Source: Cytophagales bacterium (GTDB lineage: Bacteria > Bacteroidota > Bacteroidia > Cytophagales > Cyclobacteriaceae). From it: a stretch of 64,000 nucleotides of DNA. Below the pieces are notes generated by a model. That model did no database searches and was not told the origin of the DNA. It saw only the letters and a program-made list of their open reading frames with translations. The DNA is taken from positions 38,223 through 102,222 of the forward strand of contig JAKSDQ010000260.1 in assembly GCA_022360015.1 (NCBI GenBank). Reading direction: 5' to 3'. Positions 24,167 to 32,303 of the stretch are shown here, piece after piece. Position 1 is the first letter of the stretch. Every line of letters starts with the position of its first letter. The translations under genes were made by a program, and so were the position numbers.

Positions 24167-26566
24167 ATGATTAAAAACTACCTGATTACCGCCTTACGAA
24201 ATTTATCGCGTAATAAAACTTATGCGGCCATTAATATAACCGGCTTGTCGATTGGTATTTCCTGCGCGGTTGTAGCTTATCTAATGGTAAGTCAAATGAC
24301 TGGCTTTGATAAAAAGCACCGTAAAAAAGATCGAATTTTCCGGGTGGTTACCATGTCAAAACAAGATAATAGGGAAGAACGTAATGCTGGCGCACCATTG
24401 CCCATGAAGGAAGCTCTCATAGCGTTTTTTCCTGAATTTGAAAAAATTTCCATACTGCACAAATATGATGGTGGTCTCATTACAGTGCCTTCGGCTGATG
24501 GTGATCAGGTCAGTATTCAGGAGGAGGATGGTATTGCTTTTACTGATGAAAATTTTTACCAAATACTAGACAGGGAATGGCTGCAAGGTAATCCGCTGCT
24601 TGCTTTAAAAGCACCCAACAGTGCCATTTTATCGAAGTCATTGGCAGAAAAACTTTTTTCCGGTCAGGAGGCATTGAACAAAACAATAAACCTGGATAAT
24701 AAATATGATTTTAAGATTACAGGTGTAGTAGCCGACCTGGATGACAACAATACGGATTTTAACTTTCATTTGCTTGCCAGTTTTGCAACCATATCCGACG
24801 AAATGGAAGTGGAAGATTGGGGTAATTTATCCAGTGATACACAGTGCTTTGTGTTAGTACAGGATAACGCAGTTTTACATGATGCCGAAACCAGAATGGC
24901 GGAATTGATTAAAAAGTATTATGAACAGGATGATCAGGCAACGAAGTTTCATCCGTTACAGCCCTTCGCAGACATTCATCACAACAGGGCTTATGGGAGT
25001 TTTCACAGAATTGCTCCCAAAAGCAACATCTGGACCCTCATCTTTGTTGCGCTGTTTCTAATTATAACAGCCGGCATCAATTTTGTGAATCTTGCCACGG
25101 CCCAGGCCATAAAAAGATCAAAAGAGATCGGTGTTCGGAAAGTATTAGGCAGCTTTAGAACGCAAATCAGGTGGCAATTTCTGGTTGAGACCATGATGAT
25201 TTCCCTGCTGGCTATTGTCATCTCCTTGGGTTTCGCAGAGTTGCTTTTAATCAAGTTTAATCAATACCTGGAATTGTCATTAAAAATTGATTACCTGGAT
25301 GATCTGAAATTTTGGGGATTTTTGCTCATCGTATGGATATTTGTAACGATACTATCAGGTTTATATCCTGCTTTTGTTTTATCCCGATTCAGGCCTGTGG
25401 CGGCCTTAAAAAATTCAATTACCACTAAAAACGCAGGTGGAATGCCTTTAAGGAAAGGGCTAATTGTATTTCAATTTGTGATTTCACAGGTGTTGATGAT
25501 GGCTACTATCGTAATCATGTATCAAATGCATTTCATGAAGAATCAGGACATGGGCTTCGAAAAAGAAGCCATTTTGAATATTCAGTTACCGAACAAAAAT
25601 GAAAACAGTCGTAAAGCATTCGTGCAAAAGTTAAAGCAAATGCCGGCTGTATCATTTGTTACAAGCGCAATGGATTCACCCGCTTCCAACTCGATTTGGA
25701 AGTCGAATTTTATTTTAAAAACCGACAGCGGCGTTGTTGAAAGCGATGCCCAGATTAAAGTTTGTGACCAACATTATGTTCAGACCTACGGGCTTACCCT
25801 ACTGAGTGGTAAAAATTTGCTGCCAAGTGATACGATCAATGGATTCCTGATCAACGAAACGCTTGCCAGATACGCTGGTTTTACCAACCCCGGAGATGCT
25901 GTAGGCAAGCAGTTTAAGTTTGGCTGGAACAATGAGTTTTATCCGATTGTCGGGGTGGTTAAAGACTTTCATACTGCTTCTTTCAGAAATGAAATCAATC
26001 CTACCGCGCTTTTTCAACATAAGGAAGAGTATCAAATGGTGGGTATTAAATTAGTGTCAGCCAACTTTCAAAAGGATTTGACAACCATTGAGAAACACTA
26101 TCGAACCTTGTATCCTGAATACAATTTTGAATACCGGTTCATGGATGAGGTTATTGAGCGGTTTTACAGGGGAGATGAAAAAATGTATCATATCCTTCGT
26201 GTTTTAACTTTGATTGCTATTTTTATCGGTTGCCTCGGCTTGTATGGCCTGGTTTCGTTTATGACGAATCAAAAGGTAAAAGAAATAGGAATCAGAAAGG
26301 TGTTGGGGGCTTCTTTTACGAACATTCTCCGCTTGTTTTCCATAGAGTTTTTGAAATTGATTGCCATCGCGTTTATCATCGCATTGCCGCTGACCTATCT
26401 GGGTATGAGCAACTGGCTGCAAAAGTTTATTTACAGCATTGACCTGGAATGGTGGATATTTGTCATAGCGATTTTTGTGACAATCGCGCTGGCTTTGCTA
26501 ACGGTAAGCTATAAGACGATAAAATCTGCTTTATCTAATCCTGTGGATTGTTTAAAAGATGAATGA
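24167..26566 (+). CDS. MacB/FtsX-type ABC transporter permease
   Basis: A 799-residue inner-membrane permease of the kind used for efflux or export of peptides, lipoproteins or antimicrobials. N-terminal helix at about 20-43 (INITGLSIGISCAVVAYLMV), a first MacB-like periplasmic domain, a FtsX core with three helices (about 287-405), a second periplasmic domain, and a second FtsX core near 680-795. It ends with the typical ANPVxxLK/R-like motif (SNPVDCLKDE). No ATPase gene is adjacent, so the nucleotide-binding subunit is encoded elsewhere. A GTG at 24164 immediately precedes the ATG. Its position beside a sigma-54 two-component system suggests control by it. Confidence 0.88.
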   Translation: MIKNYLITALRNLSRNKTYAAINITGLSIGISCAVVAYLMVSQMTGFDKKHRKKDRIFRVVTMSKQDNREERNAGAPLPMKEALIAFFPEFEKISILHKYDGGLITVPSADGDQVSIQEEDGIAFTDENFYQILDREWLQGNPLLALKAPNSAILSKSLAEKLFSGQEALNKTINLDNKYDFKITGVVADLDDNNTDFNFHLLASFATISDEMEVEDWGNLSSDTQCFVLVQDNAVLHDAETRMAELIKKYYEQDDQATKFHPLQPFADIHHNRAYGSFHRIAPKSNIWTLIFVALFLIITAGINFVNLATAQAIKRSKEIGVRKVLGSFRTQIRWQFLVETMMISLLAIVISLGFAELLLIKFNQYLELSLKIDYLDDLKFWGFLLIVWIFVTILSGLYPAFVLSRFRPVAALKNSITTKNAGGMPLRKGLIVFQFVISQVLMMATIVIMYQMHFMKNQDMGFEKEAILNIQLPNKNENSRKAFVQKLKQMPAVSFVTSAMDSPASNSIWKSNFILKTDSGVVESDAQIKVCDQHYVQTYGLTLLSGKNLLPSDTINGFLINETLARYAGFTNPGDAVGKQFKFGWNNEFYPIVGVVKDFHTASFRNEINPTALFQHKEEYQMVGIKLVSANFQKDLTTIEKHYRTLYPEYNFEYRFMDEVIERFYRGDEKMYHILRVLTLIAIFIGCLGLYGLVSFMTNQKVKEIGIRKVLGASFTNILRLFSIEFLKLIAIAFIIALPLTYLGMSNWLQKFIYSIDLEWWIFVIAIFVTIALALLTVSYKTIKSALSNPVDCLKDE

Positions 26567-26788
26567 TGTTAATGGCAGTTGAACCTTTGTGAAGTATAAG
26601 ACCATGTTACTTACTTTAAGATAGCCTTGCGACCCATAAAAAGACAGCGATTTTACCCTCAGGGCAAATAATAATTTCGAAAGTGTGTTTAGGGAAAACA
26701 ACGTCCGGAATGCAGGAAAAGATTTTTTCAAAGTATTAAATTTTGCCTAAACGGGAACGTTTCCTATCTTACGGAAAAAAACTGAAAA

Positions 26789-27862
26789 TTGGCAAATAAA
26801 CTGAACGTACTCGTAGTAGGCTGTGGTAACATGGGGGCATCCCACGCCAGGGCTTATCATAAAATTCCGGATTATAACATTGTAGGATTGGTGAGCCGTG
26901 GCCCGGCCAGAAGACAGGAGCTGATGGATCAAATCGGTCCATATCCAGGTTATGATGATTTTGAAGAGGCGCTGATAGCCACGCAGCCCGATGTGGTTTC
27001 TATCAACACTTATCCGGATACACATGCTTCATACGCGATAAAAAGCCTGGAAGCCGGTGCCCATGTTTTTCTGGAAAAACCGATAGCTTTAACTACTGAA
27101 GAAGCACAAAAGGTGGTTGACTGTGCGGTTAACAACAATAGAAAACTGGTTATCGGCTACATTTTGCGTGTGCATCCGGCCTGGAAAAAATTCACTGAAA
27201 TGGCGCAGTCCCTGGGAAAACCCCTGGTTATGCGAATGAACCTCAACCAGCAAAGTGCCGGTAAAAACTGGCTGACCCACAAAAACCTGATGCAGTCCAT
27301 GTCGCCGATTGTAGACTGTGGCGTACATTATGTCGACGTAATGTGTCAGATGACAAGGTCAAAGCCTGTGAGCGTCAGCGCTATTGGGGCAAAGTTGACA
27401 GAAGATGTCGGGGATGACATGTATAATTACGGACAGTTACAGGTCAAATTTGCCGATGGGTCTGTAGGTTGGTACGAAGCCGGATGGGGCCCTATGATGA
27501 GTGAAACGGCTTATTTTATCAAGGATGTAATTGGCCCGAAAGGCGCTGTCAGTATTGTAGAATCACCTAAGGGGGAAGACTCCCAGGACATTGATGGTCA
27601 TACCCAGACAGGCTGTCTGAAAATCCACCATGGCGAGCTGGACAATGCAGGTGAATTTGTAAAAACCGATGAATTTTTTGATACCTCCGATGAACCCACC
27701 CATGATGAGCTTTGCGAATTGGAACAATTGTTTCTATTGGATGCTATCCAAAATGACAAGGATCTGTCCGACCATATGGTCGATGCAGTGAGCAGCCTCC
27801 GGATCGTTTTAGCTGCCGATGAGTCCTATAAAACCGGTAAAACGATTAATCTCGATTATTGA
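26789..27862 (+). CDS. Gfo/Idh/MocA family oxidoreductase
   Basis: A 357-residue NAD(P)-dependent dehydrogenase-like protein. The Rossmann motif is VLVVGCGNMGASH at about residues 7-19, and the conserved EKP (VFLEKPIA) is near residues 92-99, the hallmark of the family, with a C-terminal alpha/beta substrate domain. The substrate is probably a sugar, inositol or amino-sugar derivative; none can be named. The only suitable start is TTG 26789, because the first in-frame ATG falls inside the nucleotide-binding motif. The gene ends before the 35-bp perfect inverted repeat. Confidence 0.88.
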   Translation: MANKLNVLVVGCGNMGASHARAYHKIPDYNIVGLVSRGPARRQELMDQIGPYPGYDDFEEALIATQPDVVSINTYPDTHASYAIKSLEAGAHVFLEKPIALTTEEAQKVVDCAVNNNRKLVIGYILRVHPAWKKFTEMAQSLGKPLVMRMNLNQQSAGKNWLTHKNLMQSMSPIVDCGVHYVDVMCQMTRSKPVSVSAIGAKLTEDVGDDMYNYGQLQVKFADGSVGWYEAGWGPMMSETAYFIKDVIGPKGAVSIVESPKGEDSQDIDGHTQTGCLKIHHGELDNAGEFVKTDEFFDTSDEPTHDELCELEQLFLLDAIQNDKDLSDHMVDAVSSLRIVLAADESYKTGKTINLDY

Positions 27863-27950
27863 TGCTACTTTAATTGTCGGAACATTGGGAACCTACTTCT
27901 TCCAGGGCATAACCTTTACGTGGATGTCGCACAACATTTTCGACAAAACT

Positions 27951-28032
27951 CTCCGTGTCTCTTTGTGTCTTGGTGCCTCCGTGGTTAACCATTTTTCACC
28001 ACGGAGGCACCAAGACACAAAGAGACACGGAG
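27951..28032. repeat. Perfect 35-bp inverted repeat
   Basis: Arms 27951-27985 and 27998-28032 are exact reverse complements over 35 bases around a 12-base loop. The arm contains the pattern GTGTCTCTTTGTGTCTTGG. It lies between convergent genes (oxidoreductase and histidine kinase 2) and could act as a bidirectional terminator. A degenerate single-arm relative is at 35538-35575, so it belongs to a dispersed family of REP-like type. Confidence 0.85.
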
Positions 28033-28051
28033 GTTTGGGGCGATCCGATGG

Positions 28052-29401
28052 CTAAAAGAATAATGTGACCTTAGTGCCGGCGCCGGTTTTGGAGCTTACT
28101 TCGATGGTGCCATGGTGGAGGCGCATGATTTGACGGGACAGGCTGAGACCAATCCCCGAACCTTGATTTTTGGTGGTGTAAAAGGGAACAAATACATTTT
28201 CCAAGACCTCTTCAGGAATTCCGGGACCATTGTCACTGATCTCAACGCATTTTTTTCCATCATGATTGACAAAGCAGGAAATAATAATCTGTGGGTTGCT
28301 TTTGTTTTCCAACGCGTCCACAGCGTTCAACAACACATTGATAATAACCTGTTCAATTAAGTCCATATCCGCCTTAATCATCATATCGGTACTTTCCATC
28401 TGATATTTTAGCCTGATGCCGGAGCTTTTAAGCTGGGGTGTCAATAGCTGTTCAACATTCTTCAGTAGGGACAAAACCTTTACTGATTTAATTTTTGGTG
28501 GCGGAATTCTGGTGAGATCATTGTAGGCTTTCACAAAGTTCACCAAACCCTTACTTCGGCTGGCTATGGTCTTAAGGCTGGTTTTGATGTCTTTTAACTC
28601 TTCCGAATCTACGGTGCCCAAATCTTTTGGTGTGTCGTTCTCGCCGATTAATTGTTGGTAAGTGACGTCTGTCAGGGTAGCTATAGGAATAGCCGAGTTT
28701 TTGATTTCATGGGTCATCACCCTGATCAGCTTTTGCCAGGACTCCAGTTCTTTTTCTTCCAACTCTGATTTTATGTCTTGAAATGACACCAGTTTATAAT
28801 TATTATTTTTTATTCTGAAAGCCGTGGTCTGCAATGACAGGTGCATCAACTTATTTTGGATAACGATTTTTATCAGGCTCTTTTGGCCGGGTCTCAATGA
28901 CTTCAACAGATCATAAAGTTCAGGATCTATCTTCTTTAGGGCGATAATGTTTTTCAAGTAAGGCCGGTTAAACAACTCACAGGCCGCCTGATTCAACAAA
29001 GTTACCTCTCCCTGTTCATCGAAGCAGACCAGTGCCACTTTCACATGCTCAACCACTGTTTTGAGATATTGATGCTCTGATTCCTTTTCCTTGTTCAGCC
29101 GCTGGAATACCTTGAGAATTTGCGTCTGGGCATATTTCAAATCAATTTTATAGCTGGATTGTTGTGATGAAGTTGTAAAATCGTTTTGCTTGATAGCCAG
29201 CAGGAAATTGACCATTTCCCTTTGCGATTTTTCCAAATGACGGATTAAATTCACAGTGATCAGTGCTATAAATACCAAAGACCACAATGATATGGCCCAG
29301 TAGGGGGTAAGCAACCAAAAATAGACGACAGCAAAACATAGCACAAGGATAGCGACAATCCTTAATAGTATGCTGATGTTATTACTTCTGTAAAATTTCA
29401 T
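28052..29401 (-). CDS. Membrane sensor histidine kinase, system 2
   Basis: 449 residues, the same length and architecture as the kinase of system 1: two N-terminal transmembrane helices (about 10-30 and 36-53), a PAS-like linker (about 110-215), and H231 in VMTHEIKNSAIPI. The ATPase domain has NVLLNAVDAL, DNGPGIPEEV and GSGIGLSLSRQIM. It ends 19 bases from the large inverted repeat and lies 19 bases downstream of its response regulator. The periplasmic loop between the helices is very short, so the signal is probably sensed in the membrane or cytoplasm. Confidence 0.9.
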   Translation of the reverse strand: MKFYRSNNISILLRIVAILVLCFAVVYFWLLTPYWAISLWSLVFIALITVNLIRHLEKSQREMVNFLLAIKQNDFTTSSQQSSYKIDLKYAQTQILKVFQRLNKEKESEHQYLKTVVEHVKVALVCFDEQGEVTLLNQAACELFNRPYLKNIIALKKIDPELYDLLKSLRPGQKSLIKIVIQNKLMHLSLQTTAFRIKNNNYKLVSFQDIKSELEEKELESWQKLIRVMTHEIKNSAIPIATLTDVTYQQLIGENDTPKDLGTVDSEELKDIKTSLKTIASRSKGLVNFVKAYNDLTRIPPPKIKSVKVLSLLKNVEQLLTPQLKSSGIRLKYQMESTDMMIKADMDLIEQVIINVLLNAVDALENKSNPQIIISCFVNHDGKKCVEISDNGPGIPEEVLENVFVPFYTTKNQGSGIGLSLSRQIMRLHHGTIEVSSKTGAGTKVTLFF

Positions 29402-29420
29402 ACAATATAGTCCCCCGATG

Positions 29421-30803
29421 CTATATGGTTATTCCATACCTTCTCATTTTTCTGTACAAAGTGGTACGGCCTATTCCCAGCTCTTCAGAGGCTTTGGTCA
29501 GGTTGCCATTGGCCATGGTAATGGCGGTTTCAATGGCATTTTTTTCCAACAGTTCAATGTTTAGCGTATCGGGTAAATTTCTTTGTCTGCCTGCCTCCGG
29601 ATTCTTTAAAAGAAAATCCGAGGGTAGTAATCGATGGTTGTTACTCATGATTATGGCCCTTTCCACAGCGTGTTGTAGCTCCCTAATATTCCCCGGCCAT
29701 TGATAGGCTACTAGTTTATCCAGCGTATTCCGGCTGATTTGCAGCCGTTCTTTTTGATACTTAGCCGCATAAAGTTTCAAATAATGATTAGCCAATAGTG
29801 GAATATCTTCTTTCCTTTCCCGCAAAGGTGGCAGGTTTATTTCCACGGTATTGATGCGATATAATAAATCCTGGCGAAAGGTATTTTTGGCAACCATCTC
29901 ATAAATATCCCGGTTGGTGGCACAAATGAGCCGGATATCGATCGAAACGGGTTTGTTTGAACCCACCCTCACGATTTCGCGTTGCTGCAGGGCCGTTAAC
30001 AATTTAGCCTGCATAGCCGCCGAGGTATTGCCAATTTCATCCAAAAACAAAGAGCCACCCGAAGCAATTTCAAACCTTCCGGCCCGGCTTTCTTTGGCAT
30101 CGGTAAACGCCCCTTTGGCGTGTCCAAATAATTCTGAGGAGAACAGGCTTTCGGTTATCGCTCCCAGATCAACTTTGATAAAAGATTCTTTATGACGGGT
30201 CGATCTTTGATGAATGGCCCTGGCAATCAATTCCTTCCCTGTACCGTTTTCTCCTAAAATAAGTACATTGGCATCTGTTCCGGCAATTTTGTCTATGGCC
30301 CTGAAAATATGCTGCATGGACTCCGAGTGACCGATAATGTTATCAAATTGCCGATTTAAATCCTGATTTAATATTTTGGTCTTGTTTCTTAGCTGATTTA
30401 TCTCCTTTTTAGACTGGCTTAGCTCGAATATGGAAAGTACGGTTGACAGCAACTTTTCTTTTTCCCAGGGTTTCGTAAGAAAATCCACCGCCCCGGCTTT
30501 CATAGCCTGTACGGCAATGTCAATATCTCCGTAAGCGGTGTTGACCAATATATGCAAGCCAGGATCGGTTTGCCTGATTTTTTTTAGCCATGCCAGGCCT
30601 TCCTGCCCCGAGGTCACCCCCCGGGAGAAATTCATATCCAGCACCAATACATCCACATGGTGCCGCTTTAGATAGGCTGGCAGGTCATGAGGCGAGTTAA
30701 ATGTCTTTACTGCTGAAAAATGTGGCTTTAATATCACTTTCGCCGTATGAAGTACTCCTTCATCGTCATCGATTACCAATACGGTTCCTTGTTTTTTTGT
30801 CAT
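29421..30803 (-). CDS. Sigma-54-dependent response regulator (NtrC family), system 2
   Basis: 460 residues: receiver with D56 (VLVLDMN) and K in LTKPWE; AAA+ domain with GENGTGKE, a GAFTDA loop and GSLFLDEIGN; C-terminal Fis-type helix-turn-helix (NLTKASEELGIGRTTLYRKMRRYG). A paralog of the regulator at 22475-23845, including the unusual GAFTDA loop. A long palindrome 34 bases before its start may be an autoregulatory or enhancer site. No sigma-54 target gene is obvious beside it. Confidence 0.92.
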   Translation of the reverse strand: MTKKQGTVLVIDDDEGVLHTAKVILKPHFSAVKTFNSPHDLPAYLKRHHVDVLVLDMNFSRGVTSGQEGLAWLKKIRQTDPGLHILVNTAYGDIDIAVQAMKAGAVDFLTKPWEKEKLLSTVLSIFELSQSKKEINQLRNKTKILNQDLNRQFDNIIGHSESMQHIFRAIDKIAGTDANVLILGENGTGKELIARAIHQRSTRHKESFIKVDLGAITESLFSSELFGHAKGAFTDAKESRAGRFEIASGGSLFLDEIGNTSAAMQAKLLTALQQREIVRVGSNKPVSIDIRLICATNRDIYEMVAKNTFRQDLLYRINTVEINLPPLRERKEDIPLLANHYLKLYAAKYQKERLQISRNTLDKLVAYQWPGNIRELQHAVERAIIMSNNHRLLPSDFLLKNPEAGRQRNLPDTLNIELLEKNAIETAITMANGNLTKASEELGIGRTTLYRKMRRYGITI

Positions 30804-30836
30804 GGCCTTTTACCGCTTATCATCTAAATTTATGCA

Positions 30837-30878
30837 TCGTTTCATTATGATACAAACGATTGTTTTATAATGAAACGA
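30837..30878. promoter_or_regulatory. Palindrome upstream of response regulator 2
   Basis: TCGTTTCATTAT (30837-30848) and ATAATGAAACGA (30867-30878) are perfect 12-base inverted arms around an 18-base centre that itself contains AAAC-GATT-GTTT. The word ATGAAACG recurs at about 30963. A T-tract follows on the plus strand, so it could also terminate a plus-strand transcript, but no plus-strand gene ends here. The rest of 30804-31274 is A/T-rich, with ATTGACAATTGATAAT-type microrepeats at 30915-30948 and no gene. Confidence 0.5.
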
Positions 30879-31274
30879 TTTTTTTTTAAAGTTCACTTTA
30901 AAATATGCATATTGTTAATTGACAATTGATAATGAACAATTGACAATTCAGGCGGTATAAAAATGAAACGCTGGAAAATTTTCTTAAAATATTATTTTGA
31001 GAAAAGTCGATAAAATGAATATATGTTACTTGTTTTTTTCTTCAATTAACTAACACAGAATTTAATTTGGCTATTTTTTACTACATTGTTGTTTTTACAC
31101 AGCCTGAATTGGCGATTGGGTATTTGGTAATGGATAATTGGGTATTATGATTTGGAGCTACATTATTGTTGCCGCAAGGCAGATTTTGAAAAACAGGATC
31201 TAATTTTCATTGACTAATGGGCCTCATCAGTCCCGGTGCACCGAAAAACCGTTGCAATTCATAATTCTGAAATA

Positions 31275-31701
31275 ATGACTATATGCCTTAAACACGATTG
31301 CCATGATGGTAAAATACATTTTTTCCCCTTCAATGACATCATATGGGTACAGGCATTTGATTACTGTGTGAAAATACATATCAATGCCAGGTTTTATCTG
31401 GTTCGCGAACGTTTAAAACAAGATAGAAGCTACGTTGCCCGGTGACATGTTTTTACGCATTCATAAATCCGGCCCGGTCAATATCGCTGCCATTCGTAAG
31501 TTGACCCCTCATTTCAATAACGCGTATATTGTTACCCTTTTTAACGGAAAAAAACTAAAGATCATCCAAAGCTATCGCGAGAACCTGAAGGATTTGCTTG
31601 ATTTTTCACGAAAACAATCACACCCTACCCCCACATACAACTCACACCCGCACCCACCCCCAAACTCACACCCACCCTCAAACTCAAACTCAATTCGGTA
31701 G
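31275..31701 (+). pseudogene. LytTR DNA-binding protein with a frameshift
   Basis: Two overlapping frames together spell a LytTR domain. The first (ATG 31275) gives KIHFFPFNDIIWVQAFDYCVKIHINARFYLVRERLK and then leaves the frame. The second, one base over, gives KIEATLPGDMFLRIHKSGPVNIAAIRKL...VTLFNGKKLKIIQSY. The motifs FLRIHKS and FPFNDIIWVQA are typical of LytTR. The switch occurs at about 31415-31420 in TTTAAAACAAG and needs a +1 change. The -1 frame runs into TAG at once, so a programmed -1 shift is excluded. The end of the second frame reads a low-complexity CACCC/ACTCA tract and overlaps the facing gene by 12 bases. Confidence 0.7.
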
Positions 31702-32229
31702 GTATTTGTCAGGGATAGGATTTTTTTCGTTTTCCGATAGCCAGTAAATGTTGACTACCCACCATCTTTTTCCGTCATTAAGCAATTGAATACTATTAAT
31801 GCCACGGGAGAACGGCTTTTCATCGTGACGGCTGTGACGGGATTCATAGGTGCTGAAAATGTGGGTCAGGTTGCCGAAGGTTTCAGTAACCCGATGAATT
31901 TCATTTTCGTGGAATCCGTTTTGCACCAGCCAGTCATTGGCATTTTGGACATATTGCTCCGGTGTCCAGGTGCCAAGTCTGATATTGCCGGAACTGTCTA
32001 TACCGGTAGGAATCAGTCGGGCCTCTTCGACAAATAGTTTCCTGAATTTATCCCAATCCCTGGGTTCTCCCTTTTCTCCGGAAATCGAAGCATACAAAGC
32101 GTTTACTATGTTGTCTAAAGAAGAAACATCTTTTTCAGCGCTGCTATCCTGACCTATGGAAACAGAAACCTGTACTGATAAAAGGCTTATCAGCATAAGC
32201 GCGGTTAAGGGGTTTGGTTGTGTATTCAT
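31690..32229 (-). CDS. Secreted NTF2/SnoaL-like protein
   Basis: A 179-residue protein with a signal peptide (cleavage near VSIGQ). The mature part shows the cone-shaped alpha+beta NTF2-like pattern: IVNALYASISGEKGEPRDWDKFRKLFVEEARLIP, then a helix (TPEQYVQNANDWL), strands with FGNLTHIFSTYESRH, and INSIQLLNDGKRWWVVNIYWLSE. Many such proteins are annotated as putative lumazine- or steroid-isomerase-like. No catalytic residue can be fixed here. Convergent and overlapping with the LytTR remnant. Confidence 0.75.
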   Translation of the reverse strand: MNTQPNPLTALMLISLLSVQVSVSIGQDSSAEKDVSSLDNIVNALYASISGEKGEPRDWDKFRKLFVEEARLIPTGIDSSGNIRLGTWTPEQYVQNANDWLVQNGFHENEIHRVTETFGNLTHIFSTYESRHSRHDEKPFSRGINSIQLLNDGKRWWVVNIYWLSENEKNPIPDKYLPN

Positions 32230-32303
32230 GGGCTTTTTGCATCAATATAAGAAAAAAAACCACATCTTTTTGTATTTTTAAGCAGACCCTAAACTTTAAT
32301 TCA

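Noticed and set aside
31405..31430. Programmed -1 frameshift at T-TTA-AAA in the LytTR gene
   Set aside because: The heptamer is in the right phase, but the -1 frame meets TAG after two codons. The downstream half is in the +1 frame, so ordinary mutation is more likely.
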